Shown piece by piece: positions 37,332-45,443 of a stretch of DNA of 64,000 bases (the first letter of the stretch is position 1; each line of letters starts with the position of its first letter). The stretch lies in the NCBI RefSeq assembly GCF_004212215.1, contig NZ_QVFV01000004.1, forward strand, positions 186,001 to 250,000, read 5' to 3'. The position numbers and the translations under genes were made by a program. This DNA comes from Leptolyngbya iicbica LK. GTDB taxonomy: Bacteria; Cyanobacteriota; Cyanobacteriia; Phormidesmidales; Phormidesmidaceae. Below the pieces are notes generated by a model. It ran no database searches. It saw nothing but the letters and a program-made list of their open reading frames with translations, and had not been told where the DNA came from.

Positions 37332-37793
37332 ATGGTGACTACGCTATCTGTTCCCTTAACCCAGCCTAAAATTATCACGAGGGTGATTGATTATAATTCT
37401 GAAAAAACGCTAATTCATAAGGTCAGAACAGAAGTCTTTGTACATGAGCAAAAGATTCCCGCGCATCTAGAAATTGATGATCTAGATAACGTTTCACAGC
37501 ATGTGTTGGCTACCTATGGGGGACATGCCGTCGGTGCTGGAAGGCTGACTCCGCATGGCAGAATTGGCCGTGTTGCAGTTTCTCGTCCACTCCGGCGTCA
37601 AGGGGTAGGGCAACAGATTATGGCGCTGCTACTGGAGCTAGCCCAACGAAATCATTATCGCGAAGTTGTGTTGTCGGCTCAGCATCATGCGATCGCATTT
37701 TATGAAAAGCTCGGCTTTGAGTGTGAGGGGGAGGAGTTTTTAGAAGTCGGCATTTGGCATGTCACTATGCGCAAGCAAATGTTTTTGTGCTGA
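37332..37793 (+). CDS. GNAT-family N-acetyltransferase (ElaA-like)
   Basis: A 153-residue acetyltransferase. The N-terminal helix includes IHKVRTEVFVHEQKIPAHLEIDDLD, followed by the beta sheet (LATYGGHAVGAGRLTP) and the acetyl-CoA-binding P-loop VSRPLRRQGVGQQIMALLLELA, with Q/R-x-x-G-x-G. The last part is YEKLGFECEGEEFLEVGIWHVTM, typical of the ElaA/YjcF-like GNAT subgroup. The acceptor substrate is unknown. It is a soluble cytosolic enzyme. It converges on the zinc-ribbon membrane protein gene. Confidence 0.92.
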   Translation: MVTTLSVPLTQPKIITRVIDYNSEKTLIHKVRTEVFVHEQKIPAHLEIDDLDNVSQHVLATYGGHAVGAGRLTPHGRIGRVAVSRPLRRQGVGQQIMALLLELAQRNHYREVVLSAQHHAIAFYEKLGFECEGEEFLEVGIWHVTMRKQMFLC

Positions 37794-37932
37794 GTATGCT
37801 GCGAGATCAGCTTCTTCGGCTATGGAAGATGATGTCTACGTTGCGAGTTCAATGTCATGTTGGCATGGTCTAAATTCTGGAACTATTTGCGGCTCCGTTC
37901 ATAGTTCCAGCAAGGCTGCAAACGCTGGTCGT

Positions 37933-38523
37933 TTAGGGACGAGATGAGTAACGCGATCGCGCAATCCGTATTTTGGCGGCAATGTAGAGAGGAATCTGAT
38001 AGTACTCGCCGACCAGCCACAGCACAAAGGTGAGATGGGCCGTCAAAGTGATGATTGCCCATAGGGTTGAAAACGGTAACCCTGTGGTCGGCGTCAACGG
38101 CGGAAACAAGACTCCTGACAGCCAGACTAAGCTGGCTGGGATCACTATTAGCACGACTGCCAGAATGCATATGAGCATTGACAATTCTTGTGCCTTGTCG
38201 CCGCGCATGACCTGCCATCGTTGGCCATTCCATCCCCAGGTTAGGGGTTGGCTACTGTCAACGACTTGGACTTGCTGCTGGGCCAGATTAGCAGCCAATA
38301 TGTGACGGCAAAACTCACAGGCAAACGCATCGGTAAGGATGATCGCCTCAATAGTACCTTGCCGACAAATTGGACAAGGAAAGGCACTATCAAGGCTTAA
38401 GGGCCGTTGGGTGGATGGATCCATGACCTGAGAATGAAACTGTTTTGAGCCAGTCAAAGGAAGTGGCGTGTGTTTATGCTGCCACAGTTCCCTCAGCATT
38501 GCTGAGTAACTCTGTCTGGCCAT
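37933..38523 (-). CDS. membrane protein with zinc-ribbon-like N-terminus
   Basis: A 196-residue protein read leftward. The N-terminal part contains FPCPICRQGTIEAIILTDAFACEFCRHIL, two CxxC pairs 18 residues apart that could bind zinc. A segment VVDSSQPLTWGWNGQRWQVM is followed by two hydrophobic spans (LSMLICILAVVLIVIPASLVWLSG and LWAIITLTAHLTFVLWLVG) and a basic tail (KIRIARSRYSSRP). I recognise no named family, though similar zinc-ribbon membrane proteins occur in cyanobacteria. A start at Met34 (38424, preceded by AGG) is an alternative to 38523. Topology probably puts the ribbon in the cytosol. Confidence 0.75.
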   Translation of the reverse strand: MARQSYSAMLRELWQHKHTPLPLTGSKQFHSQVMDPSTQRPLSLDSAFPCPICRQGTIEAIILTDAFACEFCRHILAANLAQQQVQVVDSSQPLTWGWNGQRWQVMRGDKAQELSMLICILAVVLIVIPASLVWLSGVLFPPLTPTTGLPFSTLWAIITLTAHLTFVLWLVGEYYQIPLYIAAKIRIARSRYSSRP

Positions 38524-38577
38524 ACCGCCATCGTGATTGGCGGTTTCTGGACCTTGCTCAGATCCGCATCGAGAGCG

Positions 38578-39366
38578 TTATCCGACAATGCGGGTATACT
38601 CTTTGCCTTGGTATTCCAAAATGACTAATGGCTGCTGAGAAGAGAGATCTACTGATTTGAGACGAACCTGGCCACCGGCGAGCAAGTCGCCCGCAAAGAC
38701 ATGACGACTCGTCTGACCGTTGCCTTCGCGGACAATGACGCCCACGCGATCGCCCACTTGCACGATGCCGGTTAATTCAACGGTCTCAATTGGACTTTGC
38801 GGTTGAGCATTGGCGCCAGGAAGGCTGCTCGGCAAATTCGGAATCGGTAACGGGTTCGCGGCCATGGGGATGGCTGGCAAGGACGGTGGGGTCACATTTG
38901 CGGTCGGCACTGGCGGCAAGTCTGGCACCTGTGAAATAGACGTTGTGGGCAAATTGGGAGAGACGGGTGCCCGATCAGCACTGACGGCAATTTGTGGAGC
39001 GGCTGTGTTGTTTGCTGTCTCTTCTTGACGAGAGGAGGTGTGGGCCCCGATTGACTGGGTGATAGGCGCAAAGGGGTCGGCGCGTCCGGTCATGACCCCC
39101 GATAAGCGTTCGTCACTTGCGGTGGAACGCACGAGTTCGCTGGGCGTCGCAGCTTTGCGGAGTTCAGCCGATAGCGAAATCATCGGTGACTCAAAGACTT
39201 GGGGGGTTTCTTCGGCTTCGGTTGTGATGGGCGTTGATGCCGTGGTGCTGGAGTTTGGGGCATCCTGGGGCCACAAAACCCGTAATACCCCACCGATGAG
39301 GGCGGCGCTCACAATAATCCCGATGAGTAGCCATTGCGGTCGTTGACGGATAGTCGTTATGTTCAT
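38578..39366 (-). CDS. PilP/GspC-like single-span membrane protein
   Basis: About 262 residues from ATG at 39366 (MNITTIRQRPQWLLIG). One membrane span (WLLIGIIVSAALIGGVLRVLW) is followed by a long Ser/Thr/Pro-rich linker with a GRADPFAPIT sequence. 'RxDPFxP' motifs are typical of type IV pilus and type II secretion alignment proteins in cyanobacteria. The C-terminal domain (about 190-262), VELTGIVQVGDRVGVIVREGNGQTSRHVFAGDLLAGG with LKSVDLSSQQPLVILEYQGKEYT, resembles the beta-barrel of PilP/GspC. Other pilus genes are not adjacent, so the function is inferred from motifs only. A longer start at 39444 is less likely. Confidence 0.75.
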   Translation of the reverse strand: MNITTIRQRPQWLLIGIIVSAALIGGVLRVLWPQDAPNSSTTASTPITTEAEETPQVFESPMISLSAELRKAATPSELVRSTASDERLSGVMTGRADPFAPITQSIGAHTSSRQEETANNTAAPQIAVSADRAPVSPNLPTTSISQVPDLPPVPTANVTPPSLPAIPMAANPLPIPNLPSSLPGANAQPQSPIETVELTGIVQVGDRVGVIVREGNGQTSRHVFAGDLLAGGQVRLKSVDLSSQQPLVILEYQGKEYTRIVG

Positions 39367-39522
39367 AGTCTTTCTTGCCACCAAAGCAAGCTCCCCACGA
39401 TTGCGTTTAAGGATAACGAATCTTGGAAAAAGTGAGACATGCATGTGACAGTGTCGCGATCGCTTCTCTGAGCTCCTGTCGCGGACTGTTCGTATTGTTG
39501 AATTGGGGCACCTAAACCTGGG

Positions 39523-39957
39523 CTAAGACTCATCAGGGGAGGGGCGATCGCGCGCCGCGCGCGGCCAAAGATAAGTCGCCATGAACCTGCCCAATGCTAA
39601 ACACATCAACCCCAGTAGGGGACTGCCCAGACCATAGATGACGCTAGAAGACAGATAAGAGCGATCGGCTAAATTTGCCATGTCTAATTCATAGGTAGAA
39701 AAGGTGGTGTACGCGCCCAAAAAACCGGTGGTGAGCATGAGCCCAATCTCAGGTTTATAGGGGCCTCGCTGTACGAAAACGACGATTAACCAACCCATGA
39801 CCAGACAACCACTGAGATTCACGCCCAAAGTTCCCCAAGGGAAGGCTATCCCAAAGCGCTGGCTGAGGGCGGCACTCAGGTAATGGCGGCACAGCGCCCC
39901 GGAGATCGCGCCTAAACTGACGGCGATCGCCGCTCGTATGTGGGCTTTTTCGAACAT
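39523..39957 (-). CDS. crcB: fluoride efflux channel CrcB
   Basis: About 144 residues from ATG at 39957 (MFEKAHIRAAIAVSLGA); an ORF start at 40071 would add a non-conserved leader. CrcB/Fluc signatures are visible: GALCRHYLSAALSQRFG, PWGTLGVNLSGCLVMGW, and TTGFLGAYTTFSTYELD (the conserved GxxGxxTTFSTF-type block). Four membrane helices are expected, forming a dual-topology dimeric fluoride channel in the inner membrane. Some organisms have two crcB genes; only this one is in the window. I looked for a fluoride riboswitch upstream but saw no convincing match. Confidence 0.93.
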   Translation of the reverse strand: MFEKAHIRAAIAVSLGAISGALCRHYLSAALSQRFGIAFPWGTLGVNLSGCLVMGWLIVVFVQRGPYKPEIGLMLTTGFLGAYTTFSTYELDMANLADRSYLSSSVIYGLGSPLLGLMCLALGRFMATYLWPRAARDRPSPDES

Positions 39958-40136
39958 GATGGCAATGCCTTCAAAGCTAACCAGTGACTCAAAGTTCACA
40001 GTAAAGGAGGGCGAGCGCCAAGACCAACCTTGACACACAGGCCAATATTTTGGCGTTACAAAACGCCGCATTACCCATTTTTCGATGAGAAGCTAGCTAT
40101 GGTCGGGCCTGAGAGGGTGGCGAGGCAGTAGCCTCT

Positions 40137-40865
40137 CTATTGCGTCAGTGCCCGGATGAACTGGCCGAGTTCAGTAAAGAGGCCACCTTTTTTGGGACGC
40201 GGTGGAGAGGAGGAGGAATTGTCGTCTGAGTCGCTGTCATCGGCAAAGAGATTCGCGATCGCTTCCTCGGAGGGCTTGGTGGGAAACTCGCCTAACAGCT
40301 CATAGTCATCGTCCGCAGTTTCGCCCCACACTTGCCAAGGGCCAGGGTAAATGCGCAGCAGCGTTGCCCCCGTTAACGGTTGTAAATAGTAGGCAGTTTC
40401 TAAGGTGCTGAGAAAGCGATCGCGCAGTTGACGAGCAGCATAGCCGATCCCCACTACGGCAATATCTTCTAGCTTCGGATTCAGCATGACGACGTACTTA
40501 CCCGTCGCCTCATTGCAGAGGGCTTCGACCTCATTCACCTCAACGGCGGAAGGTTCGATGATGAGGCAAGCTTCGTCATCGGGTTCTAGCCGACCTTTGA
40601 TTTCGTTAATGCCGCGAATGCTGAAGTCAGGATTATCCCAATCGCGGCGCGCCAAGGCCGCTGCCCCCGCATCGGGGAAATACATTTTGAACGGTAATTC
40701 CAACTCATTCAGCAATGGATAGAACTGCTCGGCAATGGGCATGACCTTGAGTTCTGGAATGTTGAGATTGACCACAATGCGGGGCAATCCGGCCTGAATC
40801 GCGGCGCGGGTAGCCTCTTTGGCTTGGTCAACGGCGGCTTCGATACTGCGGGGGACTCCAGTCAT
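40137..40865 (-). CDS. DUF1995 protein (LPA3-related)
   Basis: A 242-residue protein matching DUF1995 as I know it: SIEAAVDQAKEATRAAIQAGL, IVVNLNIPELKVMPIAEQFYPLL, and PFKMYFPDAGAAALARRDWDN, then EACLIIEPSAVEVNEVEALCNEATG and VVMLNPKLEDIAVVGIGYAAR. The plant homologue LPA3 (low PSII accumulation 3) is a plastid factor, which suggests a role in photosystem II assembly, but the cyanobacterial function is unproven. It is soluble. It follows the second cysteine desulfurase by 12 bp on the same strand, so the two are probably co-transcribed. Confidence 0.88.
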   Translation of the reverse strand: MTGVPRSIEAAVDQAKEATRAAIQAGLPRIVVNLNIPELKVMPIAEQFYPLLNELELPFKMYFPDAGAAALARRDWDNPDFSIRGINEIKGRLEPDDEACLIIEPSAVEVNEVEALCNEATGKYVVMLNPKLEDIAVVGIGYAARQLRDRFLSTLETAYYLQPLTGATLLRIYPGPWQVWGETADDDYELLGEFPTKPSEEAIANLFADDSDSDDNSSSSPPRPKKGGLFTELGQFIRALTQ

Positions 40866-40877
40866 GGCGGTGGTTGG

Positions 40878-42047
40878 TCACACGTTGGCAGGGGTTAAAC
40901 AAGGCAGGGTGCGCGCTAACACTTGGCGCAGGGCGATCGCCGTCCAGTCAATGTCGGCCGTGGTTGTTTGCCGACCCAAGGTGAGGCGAATGCCACAGAG
41001 GGCCGCCCGATCGCTGTATCCCATGGCCTTCAAAATTGGGCTGGGACTCAGCTTACCACTGTGGCAGGCCGACCCGGCACTAATACCAATGCCCGCTAAA
41101 TCCATTTGGCGGACGAGGGTTTTGCCACTGACGGTGTCGCCGTCTGCCGTCGTCAGGCAAAAACTGGCATGGTGTGGCAAGCGATCGCGGGGATCGCCCG
41201 TAATCTCTAAACCTGGGACATCGGCAAGCTGGTGAAAAAGGCGATCGCGCAGTTGAATTAATCGCACCGTTTCAGAGGGCATTTCAGCTGCCGCGAGTGC
41301 CGCCGCGACTCCAAACCCGGCAATGTTAGGCACCGCCTGAGTGCCCGAACGCAGCCCCCCTTCTTGTCCACCGCCGCTCAGGAGAGGCGATAACTCGATG
41401 CCATCACGGATGTATAAAGCCCCAGCCCCTTGCGGGCCATAGAGTTTGTGGCTGGACAATGACATCAGGTCAACCGGCAGGGTTTGCACATCGAGGGGGA
41501 GTCGCCCGGCCACTTGCACCGCGTCAGTGTGGAATAACACGCCTCGGGCTCGTGCGATCGCCCCCATTTCCTCAATCGGCTGTAGCGTCCCGACTTCACT
41601 TTGACCGTAAATGATGGAGATCAGTACCGTGTTTGGACGAATCGCTTGCGCTAAATCGGTGGGATTCACCCGGCCAGTGTGATCAACGGAGAGCCAGGTC
41701 ACTTGCCATCCCTTCGCCGTTAGAAAGCGAGCAGGTTCAGCGATCGCGGAATGCTCTACGCTCGATACGATCAAGTGTTGCGGTGTGGCGTATTGGCGAG
41801 CAATACCCATTATGGCCAGGTTGTCCGCCTCGGTGCCCCCAGCCGTGAAAACAATATTCTCTGGTCTGGCATTAATCAGACTCGCCACTTGCACCCGCGC
41901 CATTTCCAATGCGGTGGCTGACCGATTGCCCCACTCATGCAAACTGGATGGATTGCCCCACTGTTCGGCCATCACAGCCTGCATGGCGGCGATCGCTTCC
42001 GGTCGCGTGGGGGTGGTGGCGCTGTAATCCAGATAAATTTGCATCAT
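40878..42047 (-). CDS. cysteine desulfurase, copy 2
   Basis: A 389-residue PLP enzyme of the NifS/IscS group. Visible motifs: LDYSATTPTRPEAI at the start, TAGGTEADNLAI, His99 (VSSVEHSAI), the PLP Lys in SLSSHKLYGPQGAGALY (about residue 201) and the active-site Cys in AGSACHSGKLSPSPIL (about 322). The loop GGGQEGGLRSGT is close to that of copy 1 but the proteins differ clearly in their ends. Cyanobacteria usually carry several desulfurases with distinct sulfur acceptors (Fe-S clusters, thiamine, tRNA thiolation). Its downstream partner DUF1995, 12 bp away, could hint at a photosystem-related role. The start is MM, so 42047 or 42044. Confidence 0.94.
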   Translation of the reverse strand: MMQIYLDYSATTPTRPEAIAAMQAVMAEQWGNPSSLHEWGNRSATALEMARVQVASLINARPENIVFTAGGTEADNLAIMGIARQYATPQHLIVSSVEHSAIAEPARFLTAKGWQVTWLSVDHTGRVNPTDLAQAIRPNTVLISIIYGQSEVGTLQPIEEMGAIARARGVLFHTDAVQVAGRLPLDVQTLPVDLMSLSSHKLYGPQGAGALYIRDGIELSPLLSGGGQEGGLRSGTQAVPNIAGFGVAAALAAAEMPSETVRLIQLRDRLFHQLADVPGLEITGDPRDRLPHHASFCLTTADGDTVSGKTLVRQMDLAGIGISAGSACHSGKLSPSPILKAMGYSDRAALCGIRLTLGRQTTTADIDWTAIALRQVLARTLPCLTPANV

Positions 42048-42237
42048 TCTGCTGCGAAAGTCCGGTGGCGATCCCGGCGGGACAGTTTTGATCCTAGCAG
42101 GGGGGGCCGTGCTTACGGGAACTTAGCGGCGGTGGGATACATCATGGAACGCTAGGCGGTGGCTGCGACAAATTTCAGTTGGGCAGTTGTGCATTAGAAT
42201 TGTGGGCGTCGCCTCGTCATCATTTAGGAATTCGCTC

Positions 42238-42723
42238 ATGAAAACCTTGATATCGGGACTGTTACTCAGCGGCTCGCTGCTGGCGAGTAGTGCCCCTGCG
42301 GCCTTCGCTCACGCGGCCCAAACGGATTACTTTGTTGATCTCTTTGCAGAAGATCTGGAACTGGAGTTCACCGCGAGCTTTAGTACGGGTGAGCCCATGG
42401 CCGATGCTGAAGTGATTGTGTATGCGCCCGGCGATCGCGAGACCCCTTGGCAAGAAGCCATGACTGACGAAGCCGGACAATTTACCTTTAAGCCTGACGA
42501 GACGTTGGTCGGCGACTGGCGCATTGAATTTGAACGAGACGGCCACCAGGATATCCGCATCGTGCCCATCGACGATAGGGGCATCGACTATCAAAATATC
42601 AGCGACGCAGGCGACACTGAATTTCACGAAATCGCTCACCTGCGCATGGGGTTAGCCGCTCTTTCCGTCACTAGCTTGGCGATCGGCGCGATTGTGCTGC
42701 AACGGCGGAGCAGCCAGCAATAA
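42238..42723 (+). CDS. secreted protein with carboxypeptidase-regulatory-like fold and C-terminal anchor
   Basis: About 161 residues from ATG at 42238; AGGAA at 42226-42230 supports it. A signal peptide (KTLISGLLLSGSLLASSAPAAFA) precedes HAAQTDYFVDLFAEDLELEFTA, then a beta-rich domain: GEPMADAEVIVYAPGDRETP, DEAGQFTFKPDETLVGDWRIEFERDGHQ, the pattern of carboxypeptidase-regulatory-like domains. A C-terminal hydrophobic span (GLAALSVTSLAIGAIVLQ) and basic end anchor it. The layout recalls the extracytoplasmic CbiL/NikL-like proteins of nickel or cobalt import, but no such importer genes are adjacent. Function is inferred only. Confidence 0.75.
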   Translation: MKTLISGLLLSGSLLASSAPAAFAHAAQTDYFVDLFAEDLELEFTASFSTGEPMADAEVIVYAPGDRETPWQEAMTDEAGQFTFKPDETLVGDWRIEFERDGHQDIRIVPIDDRGIDYQNISDAGDTEFHEIAHLRMGLAALSVTSLAIGAIVLQRRSSQQ

Positions 42724-42796
42724 CCACAGACCAGGTTTCAGGTATGGTGCCGCTAACCGACCCGTACCATTGATAAAACTTTAATTTAGCCACTTT

Positions 42797-42841
42797 AGCA
42801 GTGAGGATTCTGTGAATCATTCACTGCTGGAGTTTTTGTTT
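42797..42841 (+). terminator. two-part hairpin terminator after the secreted protein
   Basis: AGCAGTGA (42797-42804) pairs with TCACTGCT (42821-42828), and inside it GATTC (42806-42810) pairs with GAATC (42814-42818), giving an extended stem with small bulges. A TTTTT run starts at 42833. It stands between the gene ending at 42723 and the next start near 42919, consistent with an intrinsic terminator. Confidence 0.85.
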
Positions 42842-42927
42842 GTCTCGCCAAGAGCACGTTAAAGAGAGGTCGATGTAGTCAACGGCTACCAAGCGGCTGA
42901 TGGGGTGTTCTACCACAGGTGAATAAA

Positions 42928-43518
42928 ATGGCTCAGGCAGGCGACTCTTATGCGAGTTCAGGCTACTTCAACGTGATGGAAGGCTTGGTCTCTCAGGAGG
43001 TGTGGCGACAAATCAAAAACATGCCCAGTTGGTTTCGGAAATCTCGACGCTGGTCAGAGGTGATGCCCTACGCCCTGAACCGACTACCGACTCTATACGC
43101 TTCGAGCCAACAAGGATTTCAGCATCAAGTCCGATATGCGCAGCAACAGCTCCAAGCCACCATCAGTCAGGTTGTGAAAGATGCCTTATTGGTGACTCGA
43201 CCTGATCCGCTGGAGCATCGTGGCCAGCTCAAGGTCGAGCATCTCAAAGACTCGGAAGTCGTTTTACAAGCCTTGGGTCAAGTCTTTGGGGAACCCAATT
43301 TAGATTGGGAAACCGCATTGACAAAACTCCAAACCCTGAAGCAAGACACGGCTACTTTTACCGAACTGTGTGCGGCATCCGCGCCAACGTGGACGGCAGC
43401 TAACCCATACCTGTCGACCCAATGGTCGCGTCGTCATCCAGAGGTGGAGGATGCTGAGCGATCGCCCACTGCCCCTCTGAATAGCTCAGGGTGGGAAAAC
43501 CAAATGTATCGCCACTAA
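42928..43518 (+). CDS. ComFB-family late competence protein
   Basis: About 196 residues from ATG at 42928 (MAQAGDSYASSGYFNVME); GTG at 42919 is in frame too, and AGGTG lies 7 bases before 42928. The middle part matches cyanobacterial ComFB as I know it: VMEGLVSQEVWRQIKNMPSW, EVMPYALNRLPTLYASSQQGFQHQ, then QLQATISQVVKDALLVTRPDPLE. ComFB proteins are named for a Bacillus competence operon; in cyanobacteria they have been tied to second-messenger signalling and to pilus-dependent traits. Cytosolic. A terminator follows at 43570, so it seems monocistronic. Confidence 0.83.
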   Translation: MAQAGDSYASSGYFNVMEGLVSQEVWRQIKNMPSWFRKSRRWSEVMPYALNRLPTLYASSQQGFQHQVRYAQQQLQATISQVVKDALLVTRPDPLEHRGQLKVEHLKDSEVVLQALGQVFGEPNLDWETALTKLQTLKQDTATFTELCAASAPTWTAANPYLSTQWSRRHPEVEDAERSPTAPLNSSGWENQMYRH

Positions 43519-43569
43519 AAAAGAGTGGGAATTTAATAAAATTTCGAATTCTGGCAAGCCGCATCTTTG

Positions 43570-43597
43570 AGTTGTCCATCGTAGGGGACAACTTTTG
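43570..43597 (+). terminator. terminator after the ComFB gene
   Basis: AGTTGTCC (43570-43577) pairs with GGACAACT (43586-43593) with an 8-nt loop, followed by TTTG. It lies about 50 bp after the ComFB stop and just beyond the end of the convergent methylase gene (stop at 43615). Confidence 0.75.
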
Positions 43598-43614
43598 AGA
43601 AACCTCAGGTGCCA

Positions 43615-44466
43615 TCAAATCGACGGCACAGGATACGAGGTGATCACCAGTTCCGAGATTTTGCCCCGGCGCTTGGCATTGGAATTGATGGCGCGGGAGG
43701 CTTGAATTTCTTGAATGTGGAATCCGGCATAGAGATCGCGGATAAACTCGCAGTCGGAGTTGGATAACATCACCTGAACACCGCGTTGGGCTAAGGCTAC
43801 AAAGGTCTGCTGGAGCCGTTGTTGATCTTCGGCCCGGAAGCCATAGCGGTTGTAGCCGGTAAAGCTGCTGGTGGCGCTGATGGGATGATAAGGCGGGTCA
43901 AAATAAACAAAATCCTGGGCTGTTGTCGCCTGATCCAGCACCTGAGTGAATTTTCCACAGACGATGTCGGTGTTTTGCAAGGCGATCGCGGCCTGACGCA
44001 GGGTGACCTCGTCGCAGATTTTAGGATTTTTGTAGCGACCCATGGGGACATTGAAATGGCCCTGACGATTTTCGCGGTAGAGGCCGTTAAAGCAAGTTTT
44101 GTTCAGATAAATCAGACGGGCAGCCCGGGATAAGGGCGATCGCAGTTGAGTTTGCGCCCGCATTTGATAGTAGTATTCGCGGCAGTGCGCCGATTGGTGG
44201 CGTTGCAAGAGGGCGATGAGCGCTTCCACATCCGCTTGTACACAGCGATAGACATTTACCAATTCCTCATTCAAGTCGGCTAATACCGCCTGATCGCAGA
44301 ACTGCTGCACATGGAAGAAGATGGCTCCGCCCCCCAAAAAGGGCTCGTGATAACGGCGAAACTGAGCCGGAAAATAGCGACGATACTGTTCCAATAGCCG
44401 CCCTTTGCCCCCTGCCCATTTGAGAAAGGGCCGAGGCTGACACCGAGTTTGCAGAGCTATTGTCAT
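43615..44466 (-). CDS. Dam-type DNA adenine methylase (GATC)
   Basis: About 283 residues from ATG at 44466 (MTIALQTRCQPRPFLKWAGGKG); an upstream start at 44493 is possible. This is an N6-adenine methyltransferase of the D12 class. The SAM motif appears at FLKWAGGKGRLLEQYRRYFP with EPFLGGGAIFFHV and LADLNEELVNVY; the catalytic tetrad is DPPY in VYFDPPYHPISATSSFTGYNRYGF. Similar enzymes in cyanobacteria methylate GATC. GATC is the centre of the HIP1 octamer (GCGATCGC) that crowds this genome. No restriction enzyme gene is adjacent, so it is probably a solitary methylase. Confidence 0.92.
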   Translation of the reverse strand: MTIALQTRCQPRPFLKWAGGKGRLLEQYRRYFPAQFRRYHEPFLGGGAIFFHVQQFCDQAVLADLNEELVNVYRCVQADVEALIALLQRHQSAHCREYYYQMRAQTQLRSPLSRAARLIYLNKTCFNGLYRENRQGHFNVPMGRYKNPKICDEVTLRQAAIALQNTDIVCGKFTQVLDQATTAQDFVYFDPPYHPISATSSFTGYNRYGFRAEDQQRLQQTFVALAQRGVQVMLSNSDCEFIRDLYAGFHIQEIQASRAINSNAKRRGKISELVITSYPVPSI

Positions 44467-44685
44467 GAAGCGATGTCGGGAGCGATCGCCCAACCCTGGC
44501 AGTGAACGGTTTCTACCAGCGGTTTCGACCTTTGTCCCGCTTTGATACAGATGTACTCATTGTAAACGCTGTCGGTCATCGGCCAAATCAATGATTCACT
44601 CCTGAACTGCGATAGGATAAAACCGAAGTTATATCGCAGCAACGATCGCGCTGCCAGTCAACGCACAGTGGCGCTGGGTTGAATT

Positions 44686-44889
44686 ATGCAAGAGTTTTTT
44701 CAAAATGTTTCACGTTACCCCAGATATTTGATTTCTTTTAGTTTGGGGATCTTTTTCAACGCGATTGAACCACTGATGCCGCTACTCAAGCGTCCGACGA
44801 CGGCGATCGCGTTGGTGGGTCTAGTGATTTCCGTCTTCGTCTTTCTGACCTTTACCCTGAGGGCCATGTTGGGGTTGTCGGTGGCCTAA
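44686..44889 (+). CDS. ycf33: DUF751/Ycf33 small membrane protein
   Basis: A 67-residue protein with two membrane spans: LISFSLGIFFNAIEPLMPLL and TAIALVGLVISVFVFLTFTLRAML. The sequence MQEFFQNVSRYPRYLISF matches the DUF751/Ycf33 family found in cyanobacteria and plastids of some algae. Location in the thylakoid or plasma membrane is inferred; function is unknown. It precedes rbfA by 104 bp, the arrangement I know from other cyanobacterial genomes. Confidence 0.9.
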   Translation: MQEFFQNVSRYPRYLISFSLGIFFNAIEPLMPLLKRPTTAIALVGLVISVFVFLTFTLRAMLGLSVA

Positions 44890-44993
44890 CCGTTTCGAGT
44901 GGCCTCAGCCCAGCAACGAGATCAGAAGACTCGTGCAACCCGACTGACCCCCGGTGGATGGTCAGTTTTTGAATTATTGGGAGAAGTATTGTC

Positions 44994-45443
44994 ATGGCTA
45001 ACGATCGGCGAGTCGCCCGAGTGGCTTCCCTTATCAAGCGGGAGGTCAGCCAAATGCTGATGTCTGACATCAAAGATGATCGCGTGGGGGCGGGCATGGT
45101 CAGCGTGACCGATGTGGAAGTCTCCGGCGATTTGCAACACGCCAAAGTGTTTGTCAGCATTTACGGCACTGAGGAAGCGCGGGCGGAAACCATGGCGGGG
45201 TTGATGGCCGCTACCAAATTTGTGCGGCACGAGTTGGGGCAGCGCATTCGGCTGCGGCGCACCCCCGAAGTTTTATTTCGTGAAGACTTGGGGGTCGAAC
45301 GGGGCACTCGGGTGCTGTCGTTGATCAACCAGCTCAGTGCCGAACGCGACTCAAAAGAGCCAGATGAAGAGCCGAGCAGTGATGAGACCGCTGATTTGGA
45401 GGGCGATACTGACGTGCCGGCAGCGACTGAGGAAATGGAGTGA
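44994..45443 (+). CDS. rbfA: 30S ribosome-binding factor A
   Basis: A 149-residue ribosome biogenesis factor acting in late 16S rRNA 5' end maturation and cold adaptation. The KH-like core is intact: [39 protein letters not shown], and [20 protein letters not shown] variable acidic C-terminal tail (residues about 118-149) extends it. Its stop overlaps the start of the GH3 gene by four bases (GTGA), so the two are translationally coupled. Confidence 0.97.
   Translation: MANDRRVARVASLIKREVSQMLMSDIKDDRVGAGMVSVTDVEVSGDLQHAKVFVSIYGTEEARAETMAGLMAATKFVRHELGQRIRLRRTPEVLFREDLGVERGTRVLSLINQLSAERDSKEPDEEPSSDETADLEGDTDVPAATEEME

Noticed and set aside
39958-40136. Fluoride riboswitch upstream of crcB
   Set aside because: I looked for the conserved GGNGAUGG and AUAAAC core elements on the minus strand and found no convincing match.
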